A stretch of 64,000 bases of DNA from Pseudoflavonifractor sp. MSJ-30. Lineage in GTDB: Bacteria > Bacillota > Clostridia > Oscillospirales > Oscillospiraceae. The stretch is taken from assembly GCF_018918045.1 (NCBI RefSeq), contig NZ_JAHLPU010000015.1, forward strand, positions 24,671-88,670, in the 5' to 3' direction. Below, in pieces: positions 25,486 to 35,287 of the stretch. Each line of letters starts with the position of its first letter. Position 1 is the first letter of the stretch. A model generated the notes under the pieces. The model did no database searches, had not been told where the DNA came from, and was given only the letters and a program-made list of their open reading frames with translations. A program made the translations under genes and the position numbers.

Positions 25486-26472
25486 TTATCCTTTCACGTC
25501 CAAGAATTGTGCCTGCCCATGGATGGTCAGCGTCACGGAATTCGCCGGAACGAAAACGCAGTCTCCCTTGTAGAATGGGATGCTCCCGCCGTCATAGGCG
25601 ATCGTCCCGCAGCCGCCCACGCAGAGCAGCACCCGGAAGGCCAGCTCGTCGGCCCGGTATTCCACCCGCTGCCGTCGCTCGGTATTGACCAGCATTCTGT
25701 AAACTTCGAAATACTTACACCGGCACAGCAGCTCCGAGGCCGCGCCCGGCCGGTATTTCAGCACCCGCAGAGGCTGCCGGGGTTCCGCGCAGCCCCGAAG
25801 ATCTGCCACATCCAGAGCTTTTTCAATATGCAATGGCCGTTTCTGCCCGTTCTTGTCCACCCGGTCATAGTCATAGAGCCGGTAGGTCAGATTGGAGCTC
25901 TCCTGAATTTCCGCCACCAGAGTTCCCGCCCCAATGGCATGGATGGTACCCGGCGGGATGAAAAAAAGGTCATCCCTGTGAATGGGGAGCTTTTGCAGGT
26001 ATTTCTCGACCGTTCCATCCGCGATTGCCCGGCGCAGCTGCTCTCTCTTGCAGCTGCGCCGGAGACCATAGACCAGCTTGGTGTCCGGCTTTGCGTCCAG
26101 CACATACCACATCTCGGTTTTGCCCAGCTGGCCGTTTTCATGGAGCCTTGCGTAATCGTCTCCGGGATGGACCTGAACGGACAGGTCTTTTTTCGCGTCA
26201 ATGAACTTAATGAGGATGGGAAGCCCCGTTTCACCCCGGTGCCGCGCACCCAGATAACCTGGGTTGGCTTCCAGCACCTCCGCCAGAGGCCGCCCGTCAA
26301 AGCGTCCCCCAACCACAAAGCTGGGGCCATCCGGATGGGTGGAGCATTCCCAGGTTTCCGCCAGAGGGGACAAGGGTATATTCTTTTCAAAATCATCGTT
26401 CAGCCGGGTCCCGCCCCAGAGGTAATCCTTTCCGGCAGGGCGCAACAGCAGCGGTTCATTCTTTTCAGGCAT
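25486..26472 (-). CDS. manA: Mannose-6-phosphate isomerase, class I
   Basis: Zinc enzyme of 328 residues interconverting fructose 6-phosphate and mannose 6-phosphate, the entry step to GDP-mannose. Cupin-fold motifs: WGGTRLNDDF at the start, QVHPGDDYA (zinc ligands, residue ~105), KTEMWYVLDAKP and the signature GTIHAIGAGTLVAEIQ (residue ~190). The ATG at 26472 sits behind AGGGGAGAGG; the frame upstream overlaps manC. It ends 3 bp before pgcA. Confidence 0.95.
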   Translation of the reverse strand: MPEKNEPLLLRPAGKDYLWGGTRLNDDFEKNIPLSPLAETWECSTHPDGPSFVVGGRFDGRPLAEVLEANPGYLGARHRGETGLPILIKFIDAKKDLSVQVHPGDDYARLHENGQLGKTEMWYVLDAKPDTKLVYGLRRSCKREQLRRAIADGTVEKYLQKLPIHRDDLFFIPPGTIHAIGAGTLVAEIQESSNLTYRLYDYDRVDKNGQKRPLHIEKALDVADLRGCAEPRQPLRVLKYRPGAASELLCRCKYFEVYRMLVNTERRQRVEYRADELAFRVLLCVGGCGTIAYDGGSIPFYKGDCVFVPANSVTLTIHGQAQFLDVKG

Positions 26473-26491
26473 GGGCCTCTCCCCTGTTTTG

Positions 26492-27805
26492 TTACTCCAG
26501 TTCAAATTTCTGCTTGTCCTGGGCGTTGATCTCCTCGCCCAGCTGTACCTCAATGAGCTTCAGTTCCGTATCCGCCAGCACCGTATGGCGGCAGCCTGCG
26601 GACATGGTCACCACATCCCCGGCGTGGACCTTCTGCTCCATGCCGTCCACAATGGTCCGGCCCTCTCCGGCAATAACCACCCAGACCTCGTCCCGGTGCT
26701 TATGACTGTGGTAATTCATGCTGTGGCCCGGATTCAAGGTCACCTTGATGGTCATGGAGGCGTTCTCCACATCGATCACCTTGAAGCTGCCCCAGCTCTT
26801 TTCAGCGAACATGATCTGCTGCACAAATTTGTCCACAAAGGGCTTGATGTAGGAGCTCTGCTCTTTGTCGGAGACCAGAATCCCCTCCGGAGACGCGGAG
26901 ATAATGACATCGTGCAATCCCATTGCCAGCACGGGCACATCCATCTCATTGATGATATGCACCCCGGAGCATTTGTCGTTCAGCTCACCCTTGCCGATGA
27001 TATTCTCGTCCATGGATTCCGTCAGGGTGTTCCATGTACCCAGGTCCTTCCACATCCCGGCATAGCGCACCACCTGGATCTTCGGCTCGTGCTCCACCAC
27101 CGCATAGTCAAAGGATATCTTTTTCAGGGTCTCATACTTGTCAAACAGGTCCTGATAATCTGTGAAATCCATGAGTTCATGGGCCTTCCGCATGACATAG
27201 CCCAGCTTATAGGCAAAGACGCCGCCATTCCACAGGGCGCCCTGGGCAATGTACTCTGCCGCCACATCCGCCGTGGGTTTTTCCTTGAAGGTTCTGACGG
27301 AAGCCACATGGTCTCCGCTCTCCGGGATGATATAGCCGTACTTCTCACTGGGATAGGTGGGCTCGATGCCCATAAGCACCAGATTGGCCTCCCCTTTATC
27401 CGCCTGGGCAGACAGCTCCTTCAGGGCCTCAAAATAACTATCCTCTACATAAGGGTCCACCGGGCAGACAACTACAGACTCCGCGGGTGAAACATGCAGC
27501 ACGTCCACAAGGTAAGCCGTCGCCAGAGCGATGGCCGGAAAGGTGTCCCGGCGGCAGGGCTCCACGCTGATGCCCACGTCTTCCCCCAGCTGATTGTGAA
27601 TGGCAGAGACCTGGGTCTTGCTGGTGGCAATGGTCACGGTGGCGTCAACGTCCACCTTTTTGATCTGCCGGTAGACCCGCTGAACCATGGACTCGTAGCC
27701 GCCGTCCTCTTTTTTGAAGAACTTGATAAACTGCTTGGAGCGGACGTCATTGGAAAGGGGCCAAAGCCGTTTCCCGGAGCCGCCGGAAAGCAAAATGATA
27801 TTCAT
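26492..27805 (-). CDS. manC: Mannose-1-phosphate guanylyltransferase with C-terminal cupin
   Basis: Makes GDP-mannose from mannose 1-phosphate and GTP. The protein has 437 residues. The nucleotidyltransferase signature LLSGGSGKRLWPLSN opens the protein; FKEKPT and the product-binding region NGGVFAYKL follow. Residues ~330-430 are a cupin (GHSMNYHSHKHRDEVWVVIAG), as in type II bifunctional enzymes, but with a separate manA in the operon the isomerase activity would be redundant. Gap to manA is 19 bp, to fcl 12 bp. Confidence 0.95.
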   Translation of the reverse strand: MNIILLSGGSGKRLWPLSNDVRSKQFIKFFKKEDGGYESMVQRVYRQIKKVDVDATVTIATSKTQVSAIHNQLGEDVGISVEPCRRDTFPAIALATAYLVDVLHVSPAESVVVCPVDPYVEDSYFEALKELSAQADKGEANLVLMGIEPTYPSEKYGYIIPESGDHVASVRTFKEKPTADVAAEYIAQGALWNGGVFAYKLGYVMRKAHELMDFTDYQDLFDKYETLKKISFDYAVVEHEPKIQVVRYAGMWKDLGTWNTLTESMDENIIGKGELNDKCSGVHIINEMDVPVLAMGLHDVIISASPEGILVSDKEQSSYIKPFVDKFVQQIMFAEKSWGSFKVIDVENASMTIKVTLNPGHSMNYHSHKHRDEVWVVIAGEGRTIVDGMEQKVHAGDVVTMSAGCRHTVLADTELKLIEVQLGEEINAQDKQKFELE

Positions 27806-27817
27806 AAATCTTCTCCC

Positions 27818-28762
27818 TCAGCGCTCAGCCCGCATGGGGTTATGCAGGAAGTCTTCGTAAGCCAGACGGATACCATCCTCCAGCTCGGTCTTATAGGTCC
27901 AGCCCAGGGCCGTGGCCTTGGAAACATCCAGCAGCTTTCTGGGAGTCCCGTTGGGCTTGCTGGAATCCCACCTGATTTCCCCGGTATACCCCACGACTTT
28001 GGCAACCAGCTCGGTCAGCTCCCTGATGGACAGTTCCTTGCCGGTACCGGCGTTGACGGTCTCATTGCCGGAGTAGTTGTTCATCAGGAAGACACAGAGG
28101 TTCGCCAGATCGTCTACATACAGGAACTCCCGCAGGGGGCTGCCGTCACCCCAGCAGGTGACACTTTCCGCGCCGCTGACCTTTGCCTCATGGAAGCGGC
28201 GGATCAGCGCGGGCAGAACATGGCTGTGGGTAGGATGGTAATTGTCGTTGGGTCCGTAAAGATTGGTAGGCATAACGGAAATATAGTCCGTGCCGTACTG
28301 CCGGTTCAGGAACTCACAGTATTTGAGTCCCGATATTTTTGCCAGGGCGTATGCCTCGTTGGTCTTCTCCAGCTCGCTGGTCAGCAGACAGCTTTCCTTC
28401 ATGGGCTGTGGCGCCATGCGAGGATAGATGCAGGAGGAGCCCAGAAATTCCAGCTTTTTGCAGCCGTTCTGCCAGGCCGCATGGATGGCGTTCATTTCCA
28501 GCACCATATTGTCGTACATAAAATCGGCCAGCGCATTCTGATTGGCCACAATGCCGCCTACCTTCGCCGCCGCCAGGAACACATACTCCGGCTTCTCCGC
28601 GGCAAAGAATGCCTCCACCTGGTCCTGCCGGGTCAGATTCAGTTCCTTATGGGTGCGGGTGATGATATTGGTATAGCCCTGGCGCTGCAGCTCCCGGACT
28701 ATGGCGGAACCTACCATGCCCCGGTGTCCCGCCACATAGATCTTCGCGTTTTTCTCCATCAT
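27818..28762 (-). CDS. fcl: GDP-L-fucose synthase
   Basis: NADPH-dependent epimerase/reductase of 314 residues that turns GDP-4-keto-6-deoxymannose into GDP-L-fucose. Short-chain dehydrogenase features: nucleotide-binding [10 protein letters not shown] at residue ~10, [14 protein letters not shown] with the active-site Ser/Cys, and Tyr/Lys in [10 protein letters not shown] (residue ~138). Two adjacent ATG codons are possible; the first (28762) overlaps the gmd stop as ATGA and has GGAGG 7 bp upstream. Confidence 0.96.
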   Translation of the reverse strand: MMEKNAKIYVAGHRGMVGSAIVRELQRQGYTNIITRTHKELNLTRQDQVEAFFAAEKPEYVFLAAAKVGGIVANQNALADFMYDNMVLEMNAIHAAWQNGCKKLEFLGSSCIYPRMAPQPMKESCLLTSELEKTNEAYALAKISGLKYCEFLNRQYGTDYISVMPTNLYGPNDNYHPTHSHVLPALIRRFHEAKVSGAESVTCWGDGSPLREFLYVDDLANLCVFLMNNYSGNETVNAGTGKELSIRELTELVAKVVGYTGEIRWDSSKPNGTPRKLLDVSKATALGWTYKTELEDGIRLAYEDFLHNPMRAER

Positions 28763-29805
28763 CTCGCCGCCTCCATCATTGCCTTTTCCCGCTTTGCCAA
28801 AGCACGGTCGTGCTCTGCCATGATCCGCACCAGCTGCGCATAGCTGGTCTTCTGGGGGTTCCACCCCAGCTTCGTTCTGGCCTTGGTGGGATCGCCCCAC
28901 AGATTATCCACATCCGTTGGCCGGAACCATTGGGGATTGACCGACACCAGCAGTTTGCCGGTTTCCGCGTCGTAGCCCTTTTCGTCAATACCGGTGCCCT
29001 CCCAGCGGATGGTCATGCCGTTGGCGGCAAAGGCCTTCTCCGTAAAGTCCCGGACGGTGTGCTGCTCGCCGGTGGCGATAACATAGTCATCCGGAGTCTC
29101 CTGCTGCAAAATCAGCCACATGCATTCCACATAGTCCCTGGCATAGCCCCAGTCCCGGAGGGAATCCATATTGCCAAGCTCCAGATGGTCCTGCAAGCCC
29201 TCGGCAATGCGTCCGGCAGCCAGCGTGATCTTTCGGGTGACGAAGTTCTCGCCCCGGCGCTCAGACTCGTGGTTGAAGAGAATGCCGTTGACGGCAAACA
29301 TACCATAGGCCTCCCGGTACTCCTTGGTCATCCAGAAACCGTACTGCTTGGCAACGGCATAGGGGGAATAGGGGTGGAAAGGTGTGGTTTCCCGCTGCGG
29401 AACCTCCTCCACCTTGCCGAAAAGCTCGGAGGTAGATGCCTGATAAATGCGGCAGGTACCGGCAAGTCCGCAGATGCGGACCGCCTCCAGAATCCGCAGA
29501 ACGCCCAGGGCATCCACATCGCCGGAATATTCGGGCACGTCAAAGCTGACCTGCACATGGGACTGGGCCGCCAGATTGTAAATTTCATCCGGCTTGACCT
29601 GACCGATGATGCGAATCAGGCTGGAGGAATCGGTCAGGTCCCCGTCATGGAGTTTGATCTTCCCCATAAGGTGGTCAATGCGGGCAGTATTGGAAATGGA
29701 CGCCCGGCGGGTGATGCCATGGACCTCGTAGCCCTTTTCCAGAAGGAATTCGGCAAGATAAGAGCCGTCCTGGCCGGTAATGCCGGTGATCAGTGCTTTT
29801 TTCAT
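28759..29805 (-). CDS. gmd: GDP-mannose 4,6-dehydratase
   Basis: First committed step to GDP-L-fucose. Protein of 348 residues: NADP-binding [19 protein letters not shown] at the N-terminus, the glycine loop region [10 protein letters not shown], active-site SSTSELFG-like stretch [15 protein letters not shown], and the Tyr/Lys pair in [13 protein letters not shown] (residue ~150). First gene of the operon gmd-fcl-manC-manA-pgcA-lipoprotein, with a promoter just upstream. Confidence 0.97.
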   Translation of the reverse strand: MKKALITGITGQDGSYLAEFLLEKGYEVHGITRRASISNTARIDHLMGKIKLHDGDLTDSSSLIRIIGQVKPDEIYNLAAQSHVQVSFDVPEYSGDVDALGVLRILEAVRICGLAGTCRIYQASTSELFGKVEEVPQRETTPFHPYSPYAVAKQYGFWMTKEYREAYGMFAVNGILFNHESERRGENFVTRKITLAAGRIAEGLQDHLELGNMDSLRDWGYARDYVECMWLILQQETPDDYVIATGEQHTVRDFTEKAFAANGMTIRWEGTGIDEKGYDAETGKLLVSVNPQWFRPTDVDNLWGDPTKARTKLGWNPQKTSYAQLVRIMAEHDRALAKREKAMMEAAR

Positions 29806-29837
29806 TGTGACAAACCTCTTTCAGACATTTTTGCTTT

Positions 29838-29865
29838 ATTATAACACATTGCTTTTCATTTGTCT
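29838..29865 (-). promoter_or_regulatory. Promoter of the GDP-fucose operon
   Basis: Minus strand -10 TATAAT (29843-29838) with only a weak -35 (AGACAA near 29866), so an activator may be needed. It lies between the gmd start and the terminator of the upstream ugd unit. Confidence 0.55.
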
Positions 29866-29870
29866 CCCCC

Positions 29871-29911
29871 AAAAAAAAGGAATCCGGCAGGGGCCTTGAA
29901 GCTCCTGCCGG
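29871..29911 (-). terminator. Terminator of the regulator-ugd operon
   Basis: Minus strand: CCGGCAGG, 12-nt loop, CCTGCCGG, ATTCC and eight T, just after the ugd stop at 29917. Confidence 0.88.
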
Positions 29912-29916
29912 AAAAA

Positions 29917-31155
29917 TCAATCTCTGCGGAACAGATCCCGGGTATAGACCTTTTCCCGTACATCATCCAGACAGCTGTCGTAGCGGTTGGCGATGATGGC
30001 CTGGCTGTTCTTTTTGAACTCTGCCAAATCGTTTACCACCCGGCTGCCGAAAAAGGTCGTGCCGTCCTCCAGGGATGGCTCATAGATGATGACCGCGGCG
30101 CCCTTGGCTTTGATGCGCTTCATGACGCCCTGAATGGAGGACTGGCGGAAATTATCAGAATTGGCCTTCATGGTCAGGCGGTAGACCCCGATGACGCAGG
30201 TTTTTTCCGCGTTGGCATTGTATTCATTGTCCTCGTCGTAGCCATAGTATCCCGCCATTTGCAGCACCCGGTCCGCTATGAAGTCCTTCCGGGTGCGGTT
30301 GGATTCTACAATAGCCCCGATCAGGTTTTCCGGCACATCCCGGTAGTTGGCCAGCAGCTGCTTTGTGTCCTTGGGCAGGCAGTAGCCGCCGTAGCCGAAG
30401 GAGGGATTGTTGTACTGGTCGCCGATGCGGGGATCCAGGCACACGCCTTTGATAATCTGCCTGGTATCCAGTCCCTTCATCTCGGCGTAGGTGTCCAGCT
30501 CATTAAAGTAGCTGACCCGCAGGGCAAGATAGGTGTTGGCAAAGAGCTTGACGGCCTCAGCCTCCGTAAAGCCCATAATAAGGGTATCGATATTCTCCTT
30601 GATGGCCCCCTCCCGCAGAAGGGACGCAAAGATTTCGGCAGCCTCCACCAGCCGGGCATTCTTCAGGTCCGTACCCACAATAATGCGGCTGGGATACAGA
30701 TTGTCATAAAGCGCCTTGCTCTCCCGCAAAAATTCCGGGGAGAAAAGGATATTTTCGCAATGGTATTTTTCCCGGACAGATTCGGTGAATCCCACGGGAA
30801 TGGTGGACTTGATTACAATGACCGTCTCCGGATTGCACCGCAGCACAAGCTGGATCACAGACTCCACGGCGGAGGTGTCGAAGAAATTCTTCTGGGAATC
30901 ATAGTTTGTGGGCGCGGCGATAATCACGAAGTCCGCATCCCGATAGGCACTTTCCCCATCCAGAGTAGCCTTCAGATTCAGTTCCTTTTCCGCCAGATAA
31001 CGCTCGATATATTCATCCTGAATGGGGGATCTGCGCTGATTGAGCAGCGTAACCTTCTGAGGAACAATGTCCACAGCCGTAACCTCGTGCTTCTGGGCCA
31101 GCAGCACCGCTAAAGAAAGGCCCACATAGCCGGTTCCCGCAACCGCGATTTTCAT
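29917..31155 (-). CDS. ugd: UDP-glucose/nucleotide-sugar 6-dehydrogenase
   Basis: NAD-dependent enzyme of 412 residues that oxidises C6 of a nucleotide sugar, usually UDP-glucose to UDP-glucuronate for capsule or wall polymers. Features: [17 protein letters not shown] at the N-terminus, STIPVGFTE and [14 protein letters not shown] in the first domain, and the catalytic cysteine in [14 protein letters not shown] (residue ~258). Its ATG overlaps the stop of an XRE-TPR regulator gene by 4 bp, which is unusual for this enzyme. A separate terminator keeps it apart from gmd. Confidence 0.93.
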   Translation of the reverse strand: MKIAVAGTGYVGLSLAVLLAQKHEVTAVDIVPQKVTLLNQRRSPIQDEYIERYLAEKELNLKATLDGESAYRDADFVIIAAPTNYDSQKNFFDTSAVESVIQLVLRCNPETVIVIKSTIPVGFTESVREKYHCENILFSPEFLRESKALYDNLYPSRIIVGTDLKNARLVEAAEIFASLLREGAIKENIDTLIMGFTEAEAVKLFANTYLALRVSYFNELDTYAEMKGLDTRQIIKGVCLDPRIGDQYNNPSFGYGGYCLPKDTKQLLANYRDVPENLIGAIVESNRTRKDFIADRVLQMAGYYGYDEDNEYNANAEKTCVIGVYRLTMKANSDNFRQSSIQGVMKRIKAKGAAVIIYEPSLEDGTTFFGSRVVNDLAEFKKNSQAIIANRYDSCLDDVREKVYTRDLFRRD

Positions 31156-31967
31156 AATGATACTCCTTTGTTTTTTTCGTCCCGATTTCTGCAGGCAGCC
31201 CGATAGGCGTTTTCAAAGTCGCCCAGCTCCCGGTAGCATTCTTCCAGCTGTCTGCCGCAGCCCCTGCCGCCCTTTTCAGCCATTAAAAATGCCGCAAGCG
31301 CAAGGGGATAGTCTTTTTTGCGCAGATATGCCAGGCCGGACAGGTATTCCGTCTCCGCAGTCCGCGTCTCCACCGCGCTCAGCAGCGCCAGGGCTCGTTC
31401 CGCGTTTCCCGCCTCAAGCTGCTGCTCCGCCCGGAGCAGCAGCTGTTCGTCCAGGCTCGGCAGGGCCTCGCCCTTCCGGCGCTGACCCAGGCGCTGGCGC
31501 AGAGCATCCCGGCGGGCCAGCAGCTCCTGGGTAATATAGGGGCTTTCAAAGCGTCCGCTCCGGCTCAGCAGCTTTTCCGCCACCGGCCCGCGCCGCTCTC
31601 GCGCCGCCGTTTCTGCCAGCTCCAGGCAGCTGAGATAGCCGAGAAGCCCACACTCCCAGTCCAGCGTGTCGTCCGGAGCGGCATAGTCCTCCAAAAGGTT
31701 CAGCACCAGACGGAAATTCTTTTTCTGAAAAGCTCCCCGGGCCAAGGCCATGAGCCGCTGATTATCTGTCAGCACCGTTTCTCCCAGAAAATAGCTTACA
31801 GGCTTGCCCAAGGCATCCGCCAGGTATTGCAGGGTCGCCATGGAGGGCCGGGCGGTGCCGTTCTCAATTTGCGAGAGCATATTGCGGGTGATCCGGTCGC
31901 CGCACAGCGCCCGCTGACTCAGCCCTGCCTCCTGCCGCGCCTGCCGCAGCAGCTGTCCCATCTCCAT
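31152..31967 (-). CDS. XRE-family regulator with TPR-like domain
   Basis: Protein of 271 residues. Residues 4-60 form an XRE helix-turn-helix ([20 protein letters not shown]). The rest is helical with TPR-like pairs (e.g. [24 protein letters not shown] at residues ~210-230, [16 protein letters not shown] at the end), the layout of RRNPP-like or Rgg/PlcR-type regulators that often bind peptides. It is coupled to ugd by a 4-bp overlap. Peptide sensing is inference from architecture; no peptide gene is seen next to it. Confidence 0.82.
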   Translation of the reverse strand: MEMGQLLRQARQEAGLSQRALCGDRITRNMLSQIENGTARPSMATLQYLADALGKPVSYFLGETVLTDNQRLMALARGAFQKKNFRLVLNLLEDYAAPDDTLDWECGLLGYLSCLELAETAARERRGPVAEKLLSRSGRFESPYITQELLARRDALRQRLGQRRKGEALPSLDEQLLLRAEQQLEAGNAERALALLSAVETRTAETEYLSGLAYLRKKDYPLALAAFLMAEKGGRGCGRQLEECYRELGDFENAYRAACRNRDEKNKGVSL

Positions 31968-32037
31968 GGCTCCACCCCCCTATTTCGCTCATTATACCAA
32001 AAGAAACGCAGGAAATCCACCTTTTCAAAAAATTCAT

Positions 32038-32066
32038 TTGCTATTTCCGCGCAAATGGTTTATAAC
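32038..32066 (+). promoter_or_regulatory. Promoter of the DUF975-like gene
   Basis: TTGCTA (32038-32043), 17-bp spacer, TATAAC (32061-32066). GGAGG precedes the ATG at 32103. Confidence 0.6.
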
Positions 32067-32102
32067 TATTGCTATGATGTGTAATTTGGAGGAAACCGCA
32101 CT

Positions 32103-33101
32103 ATGACCTTATCCAGCCGCGATCTCAAAAGGACGGCCCATGAGAAGCTGCACAACGCAAAAAACCAGAGGGAAATCATCCTTCTTTACGCCGCCATTAC
32201 TCTGGGGCTGGGACTTGTGATCCTGCTGCTGCAGCTCACGCTGAACCAGAAAATCTCCCATACCGGCGGTCTCTCCGGCATGAACAGCCGGAATATGCTC
32301 TCCGCCCTGTCGAACTTTCTGCCCCTTGTCTCCTCTATTGTGACCATGTGTCTGGCTTTTGGCTATATGGGCGGCATGCTGCGGGTCAGCCGGGGACAGT
32401 ATGCCTCCCGCAATGCCCTGAAAACCGGCTTTGAGCGCTTCTGGCCACTGCTGCGGCTGAAGCTGCTGCTTGGGGCCATGATATTGGGTCTGGGCTTCGG
32501 CGCCAGCTATCTGGCCTCGCTGATTTTCATGCTCTCGCCCTTTTCCGATTCCTTTATGAACGCCGTCGCCCCGGCTGTCAGCGGCGGCAGTCTCCTGACC
32601 GGCGGAACCATCACTCTGGACGAGACTGCGCTGGACGCCATTACCGCCGCCTCCGGCCCCCTGATCGTTATTTTTCTTGCGCTGATTCTTGCCTTTGTGG
32701 TGCCCATGCTCTACCGGTTCCGTATGGCAGACTATGTGCTCTATGACCATCCAGAGGTGGGCGCCATGTACGCTCTGCTGGCAAGCCGCAAGATGATGCA
32801 GGGCAACCGCTGGCAGGTCTTCAAGCTGGATATGAGTTTCTGGTGGTACTATCTCATCACCGTGCTGACAGCGGTTCTTGCCTATGGAGACGTGCTGCTG
32901 GCTCTGGTTGGTGTTTCTCTGCCGATGGACGGCACGCTGAGCTACATTCTCTTCTACCTGCTCTCCGTTGCCGCAACCTTTGCCCAGCTGTACTTCCTGC
33001 GCAATCCCATGGAGGTCACCTACGCGCTGGCCTATGACCAGCTGAAGCCCAGGGAAGAAAAGCAGAACGGCGCGGTGCTGGGGAATATTTTCCAGATGTA
33101 A
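32103..33101 (+). CDS. DUF975-like multi-pass membrane protein
   Basis: Integral membrane protein of 332 residues with about six helices (first at residues ~26-46, others near 72-92, 115-142, 188-210, 250-275 and 280-300). The stretch YALLASRKMMQGNRWQVFKL followed by a Phe-Trp-rich helix is the pattern I associate with the DUF975 family, common in Clostridia and of unknown function. It stands alone between the regulator and ECF cassette 2. Confidence 0.75.
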   Translation: MTLSSRDLKRTAHEKLHNAKNQREIILLYAAITLGLGLVILLLQLTLNQKISHTGGLSGMNSRNMLSALSNFLPLVSSIVTMCLAFGYMGGMLRVSRGQYASRNALKTGFERFWPLLRLKLLLGAMILGLGFGASYLASLIFMLSPFSDSFMNAVAPAVSGGSLLTGGTITLDETALDAITAASGPLIVIFLALILAFVVPMLYRFRMADYVLYDHPEVGAMYALLASRKMMQGNRWQVFKLDMSFWWYYLITVLTAVLAYGDVLLALVGVSLPMDGTLSYILFYLLSVAATFAQLYFLRNPMEVTYALAYDQLKPREEKQNGAVLGNIFQM

Positions 33102-33227
33102 CAGTAAGTCAATCCTGTACGGCGGCTGTCGGCCGCCCGCTGGACATCGAAGTTGAGTGCTCTGAAATCAGCCGCTCAATTTTGTTGTCACACGGGCAGC
33201 AGGCGGCCGTTTTTATGATATTTGTGA

Positions 33228-33258
33228 CCATTCCGGGCGAATCGGTAGTAGATAAGTG
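33228..33258 (+). promoter_or_regulatory. Candidate ECF autoregulatory promoter (cassette 2)
   Basis: CCAT (33228-33231), 20 bp, ATAAGTG (33252-33258). The same pattern CCAT-N19-20-ATA(A/G)G(T/G)(G) occurs upstream of cassette 1 (19389 and 19412) and cassette 3 (35232 and 35255), at similar distance from each start codon. Function is inferred. Confidence 0.35.
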
Positions 33259-33292
33259 AAGGCCTTCAAAAAATCAGAAAGGAGGACGCGAA

Positions 33293-33853
33293 ATGACTGA
33301 CAGCCAGATCGTTGACCTCTATTGGAACCGTCATGGAAACGCCGTAACAGAGACAAAGAAGAAATACGGACAGTACTTATTTTCCATTGCAAACCACATT
33401 TTGTCACAGCGTGAGGATTCCGAGGAATGCGTGAACGATACACTTTTGGGCGCCTGGAACTCTATCCCGCCCCACAGGCCAACAACTTTATCCACCTACC
33501 TTGGGAAAATCACCCGCCGATTGGCACTGAACAGGCATCGCAGAAACACAGCAGAAAAACGAGGCGGAACGGAAGCTGACCTGTCACTGGAGGAATTATC
33601 CGACTGCATTCCGGCGGGGCGATCCATTGACGAACAGTTGGATAGCCGTGAGCTGGCGGCAACCCTGAACCGTTTTCTGTCCGGGCTGGCCCCGGAACAG
33701 CGGCAGACCTTTGTATGCCGCTATTGGTATTGCGATTCCATTGGTGAGATCGCCCGGAAATTCTCCTGGAGCGAAAGCAAAACAAAAATGACATTACTGC
33801 GAACCCGTGAAAAACTCAGGCAGTATCTGAAAAAGGAGGGAATTTTTGTATGA
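33293..33853 (+). CDS. ECF-type RNA polymerase sigma factor (cassette 2)
   Basis: Sigma factor of 186 residues, paralogue of those at 19456 and 35288. Region 2 holds SQREDSEECVNDTLLGAWNS, the linker IPPHRPTTLSTYLGKITRR, and region 4 starts at LAPEQRQTFVCRYWYCDSIG. Strong binding site AGAAAGGAGG. It overlaps its membrane partner by 4 bp. The sequence is more diverged from cassette 1 than cassettes 1 and 3 appear from each other. Confidence 0.93.
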   Translation: MTDSQIVDLYWNRHGNAVTETKKKYGQYLFSIANHILSQREDSEECVNDTLLGAWNSIPPHRPTTLSTYLGKITRRLALNRHRRNTAEKRGGTEADLSLEELSDCIPAGRSIDEQLDSRELAATLNRFLSGLAPEQRQTFVCRYWYCDSIGEIARKFSWSESKTKMTLLRTREKLRQYLKKEGIFV

Positions 33854-35100
33854 ACGCCATTCGATTGCAGAATGCCATAGGAGATATTCAGGATACCTAT
33901 ATTCTGGAAGCGCACGCCCCGGCATCCCGCCCAAGTGCCAGGAAATGGCTCGGGGTACTGCTGGCGGCGGTACTGCTGGCCCTGAGCCTCATAGCCTGCG
34001 CCCCGATGCTTTTCAGCAGCATTTCCGGGGATGATCTGTCTCTCGAAGCTGCTTACATTGGGAACGGAGTCGTTGAGATCACCGTAGAAAACAAGTCCAG
34101 CAAAAAACTGAGCTTTCAGCCCACGCTGAAATTAATGCTCTGGTCCGACGGAACGGAAATTCCAGCCCACGGCAAAGTTCGTTTCGCAAATACCGAAATC
34201 GCCCCAAACAGCACCGGTGTTCTGACCATCGATCTCTCTGCCGCCTACGATATGGCAGAGCTGGAAAAGCCGATTTCAAATGACGGGTACTACTTCGTGC
34301 TGACCAACCATAGCTTTGCCTTTGGCCAGGACTGGATGTGTACTGTCCGCTTTTCGGAAACGGAAGCCGCAGTCCCGCCGGCCTATCCGGTACAGCCCAG
34401 CCCCGCGGAGGCGGACCCGGCGCTTATCCAAAAAGTTGAACCGGAGCTGCAAAGCTTCTTTGAAAGCTCCATCCTTGCGGATAAGGAAAGACGTGAGGAG
34501 ATCACCGCCGCCTATTTTGCGCGCTGTACGGAAATCATCCGGGAATCCGGAAAAAATGTCATCCGCCCGGTATCGCCTGCCCCGGTCTTTCTGCTGGATG
34601 CACCGCCTGAGGGAACAATTCTGGATAATAATCTGCCAGAGGAAATGCAGTACCAGCTGATCGGACAAAGGACAGCATCCATTGACAGCTATGCCTTTCC
34701 GATCGGTGCTTCCCCCGAGGACACCGCCTGTATTTTCAGTGCAGCCGTCCCGCAGACGGAAGCCGATCTTTCCAACGCGGATGGATCCACCTTGCCCGTA
34801 ACCTACGTCATGGTCTATGATTCCGCCCAGGCCCGGCAGCCGGATGCTTACGCATTTATCCGGGGACAACTGATCCCGTTTTCGGACTTGCAGCCTAAGG
34901 TTGTCTATGAAGACGATCAATACACCGCATTTAACGTCACCGACTGCTTCTTTACGGACCTGGACACCCAGATTGCGGCATTCCTGCAGTGGCGAACGGA
35001 TCTGTTCTTCAATGACGACGTAGAGGAACGCATCCGGAACGTCTATGCTTACCTGCAGGATGCAATCAGGGAAATACATCTTTCCGCAGATGTATTCTGA
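33850..35100 (+). CDS. Membrane-bound putative anti-sigma factor (cassette 2)
   Basis: Protein of 416 residues. Residues 1-32 are cytosolic with the pattern LQNAIGDIQDTYILEA shared with the other two partners, then a transmembrane helix (residues ~34-52, WLGVLLAAVLLALSLIACAP) and a large outer domain. Its first outer part (residues ~60-165) reads as an immunoglobulin-like beta sandwich (VEITVENKSSKKLSFQPTLK). A helical part (residues ~185-240) and a mixed domain follow. Function as anti-sigma is inferred from coupling to the sigma gene. Confidence 0.72.
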   Translation: MNAIRLQNAIGDIQDTYILEAHAPASRPSARKWLGVLLAAVLLALSLIACAPMLFSSISGDDLSLEAAYIGNGVVEITVENKSSKKLSFQPTLKLMLWSDGTEIPAHGKVRFANTEIAPNSTGVLTIDLSAAYDMAELEKPISNDGYYFVLTNHSFAFGQDWMCTVRFSETEAAVPPAYPVQPSPAEADPALIQKVEPELQSFFESSILADKERREEITAAYFARCTEIIRESGKNVIRPVSPAPVFLLDAPPEGTILDNNLPEEMQYQLIGQRTASIDSYAFPIGASPEDTACIFSAAVPQTEADLSNADGSTLPVTYVMVYDSAQARQPDAYAFIRGQLIPFSDLQPKVVYEDDQYTAFNVTDCFFTDLDTQIAAFLQWRTDLFFNDDVEERIRNVYAYLQDAIREIHLSADVF

Positions 35101-35123
35101 ACTGCCGGTTATCTGACGTGTAA

Positions 35124-35157
35124 GGGCCTGCTTCCCGGTTTTTCGGAAAGCGGGCCC
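35124..35157 (+). terminator. Hairpin between ECF cassettes 2 and 3
   Basis: A 14-bp stem with two mismatches (GGGCCTGCTTcCCG and complement, loop GTTTTT). The T tract after it is weak. It separates the two tandem cassettes. Confidence 0.65.
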
Positions 35158-35287
35158 TGTTACTTTCTAATCAACCGTTCGGAATATTTGTCTTTTTCCA
35201 AAAAATGTGCTATCCTTTTTCTATATTTTTTCCATTTCCCGTTTTTCTGCGTGTATAAGGGTGAAGATACCAAAAGGAGGTAAGCCC

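Noticed and set aside
28757..28762. Second of two adjacent ATG codons as the fcl start.
   Set aside because: The first gives the common ATGA overlap with gmd and better spacing to GGAGG; the difference is one residue.
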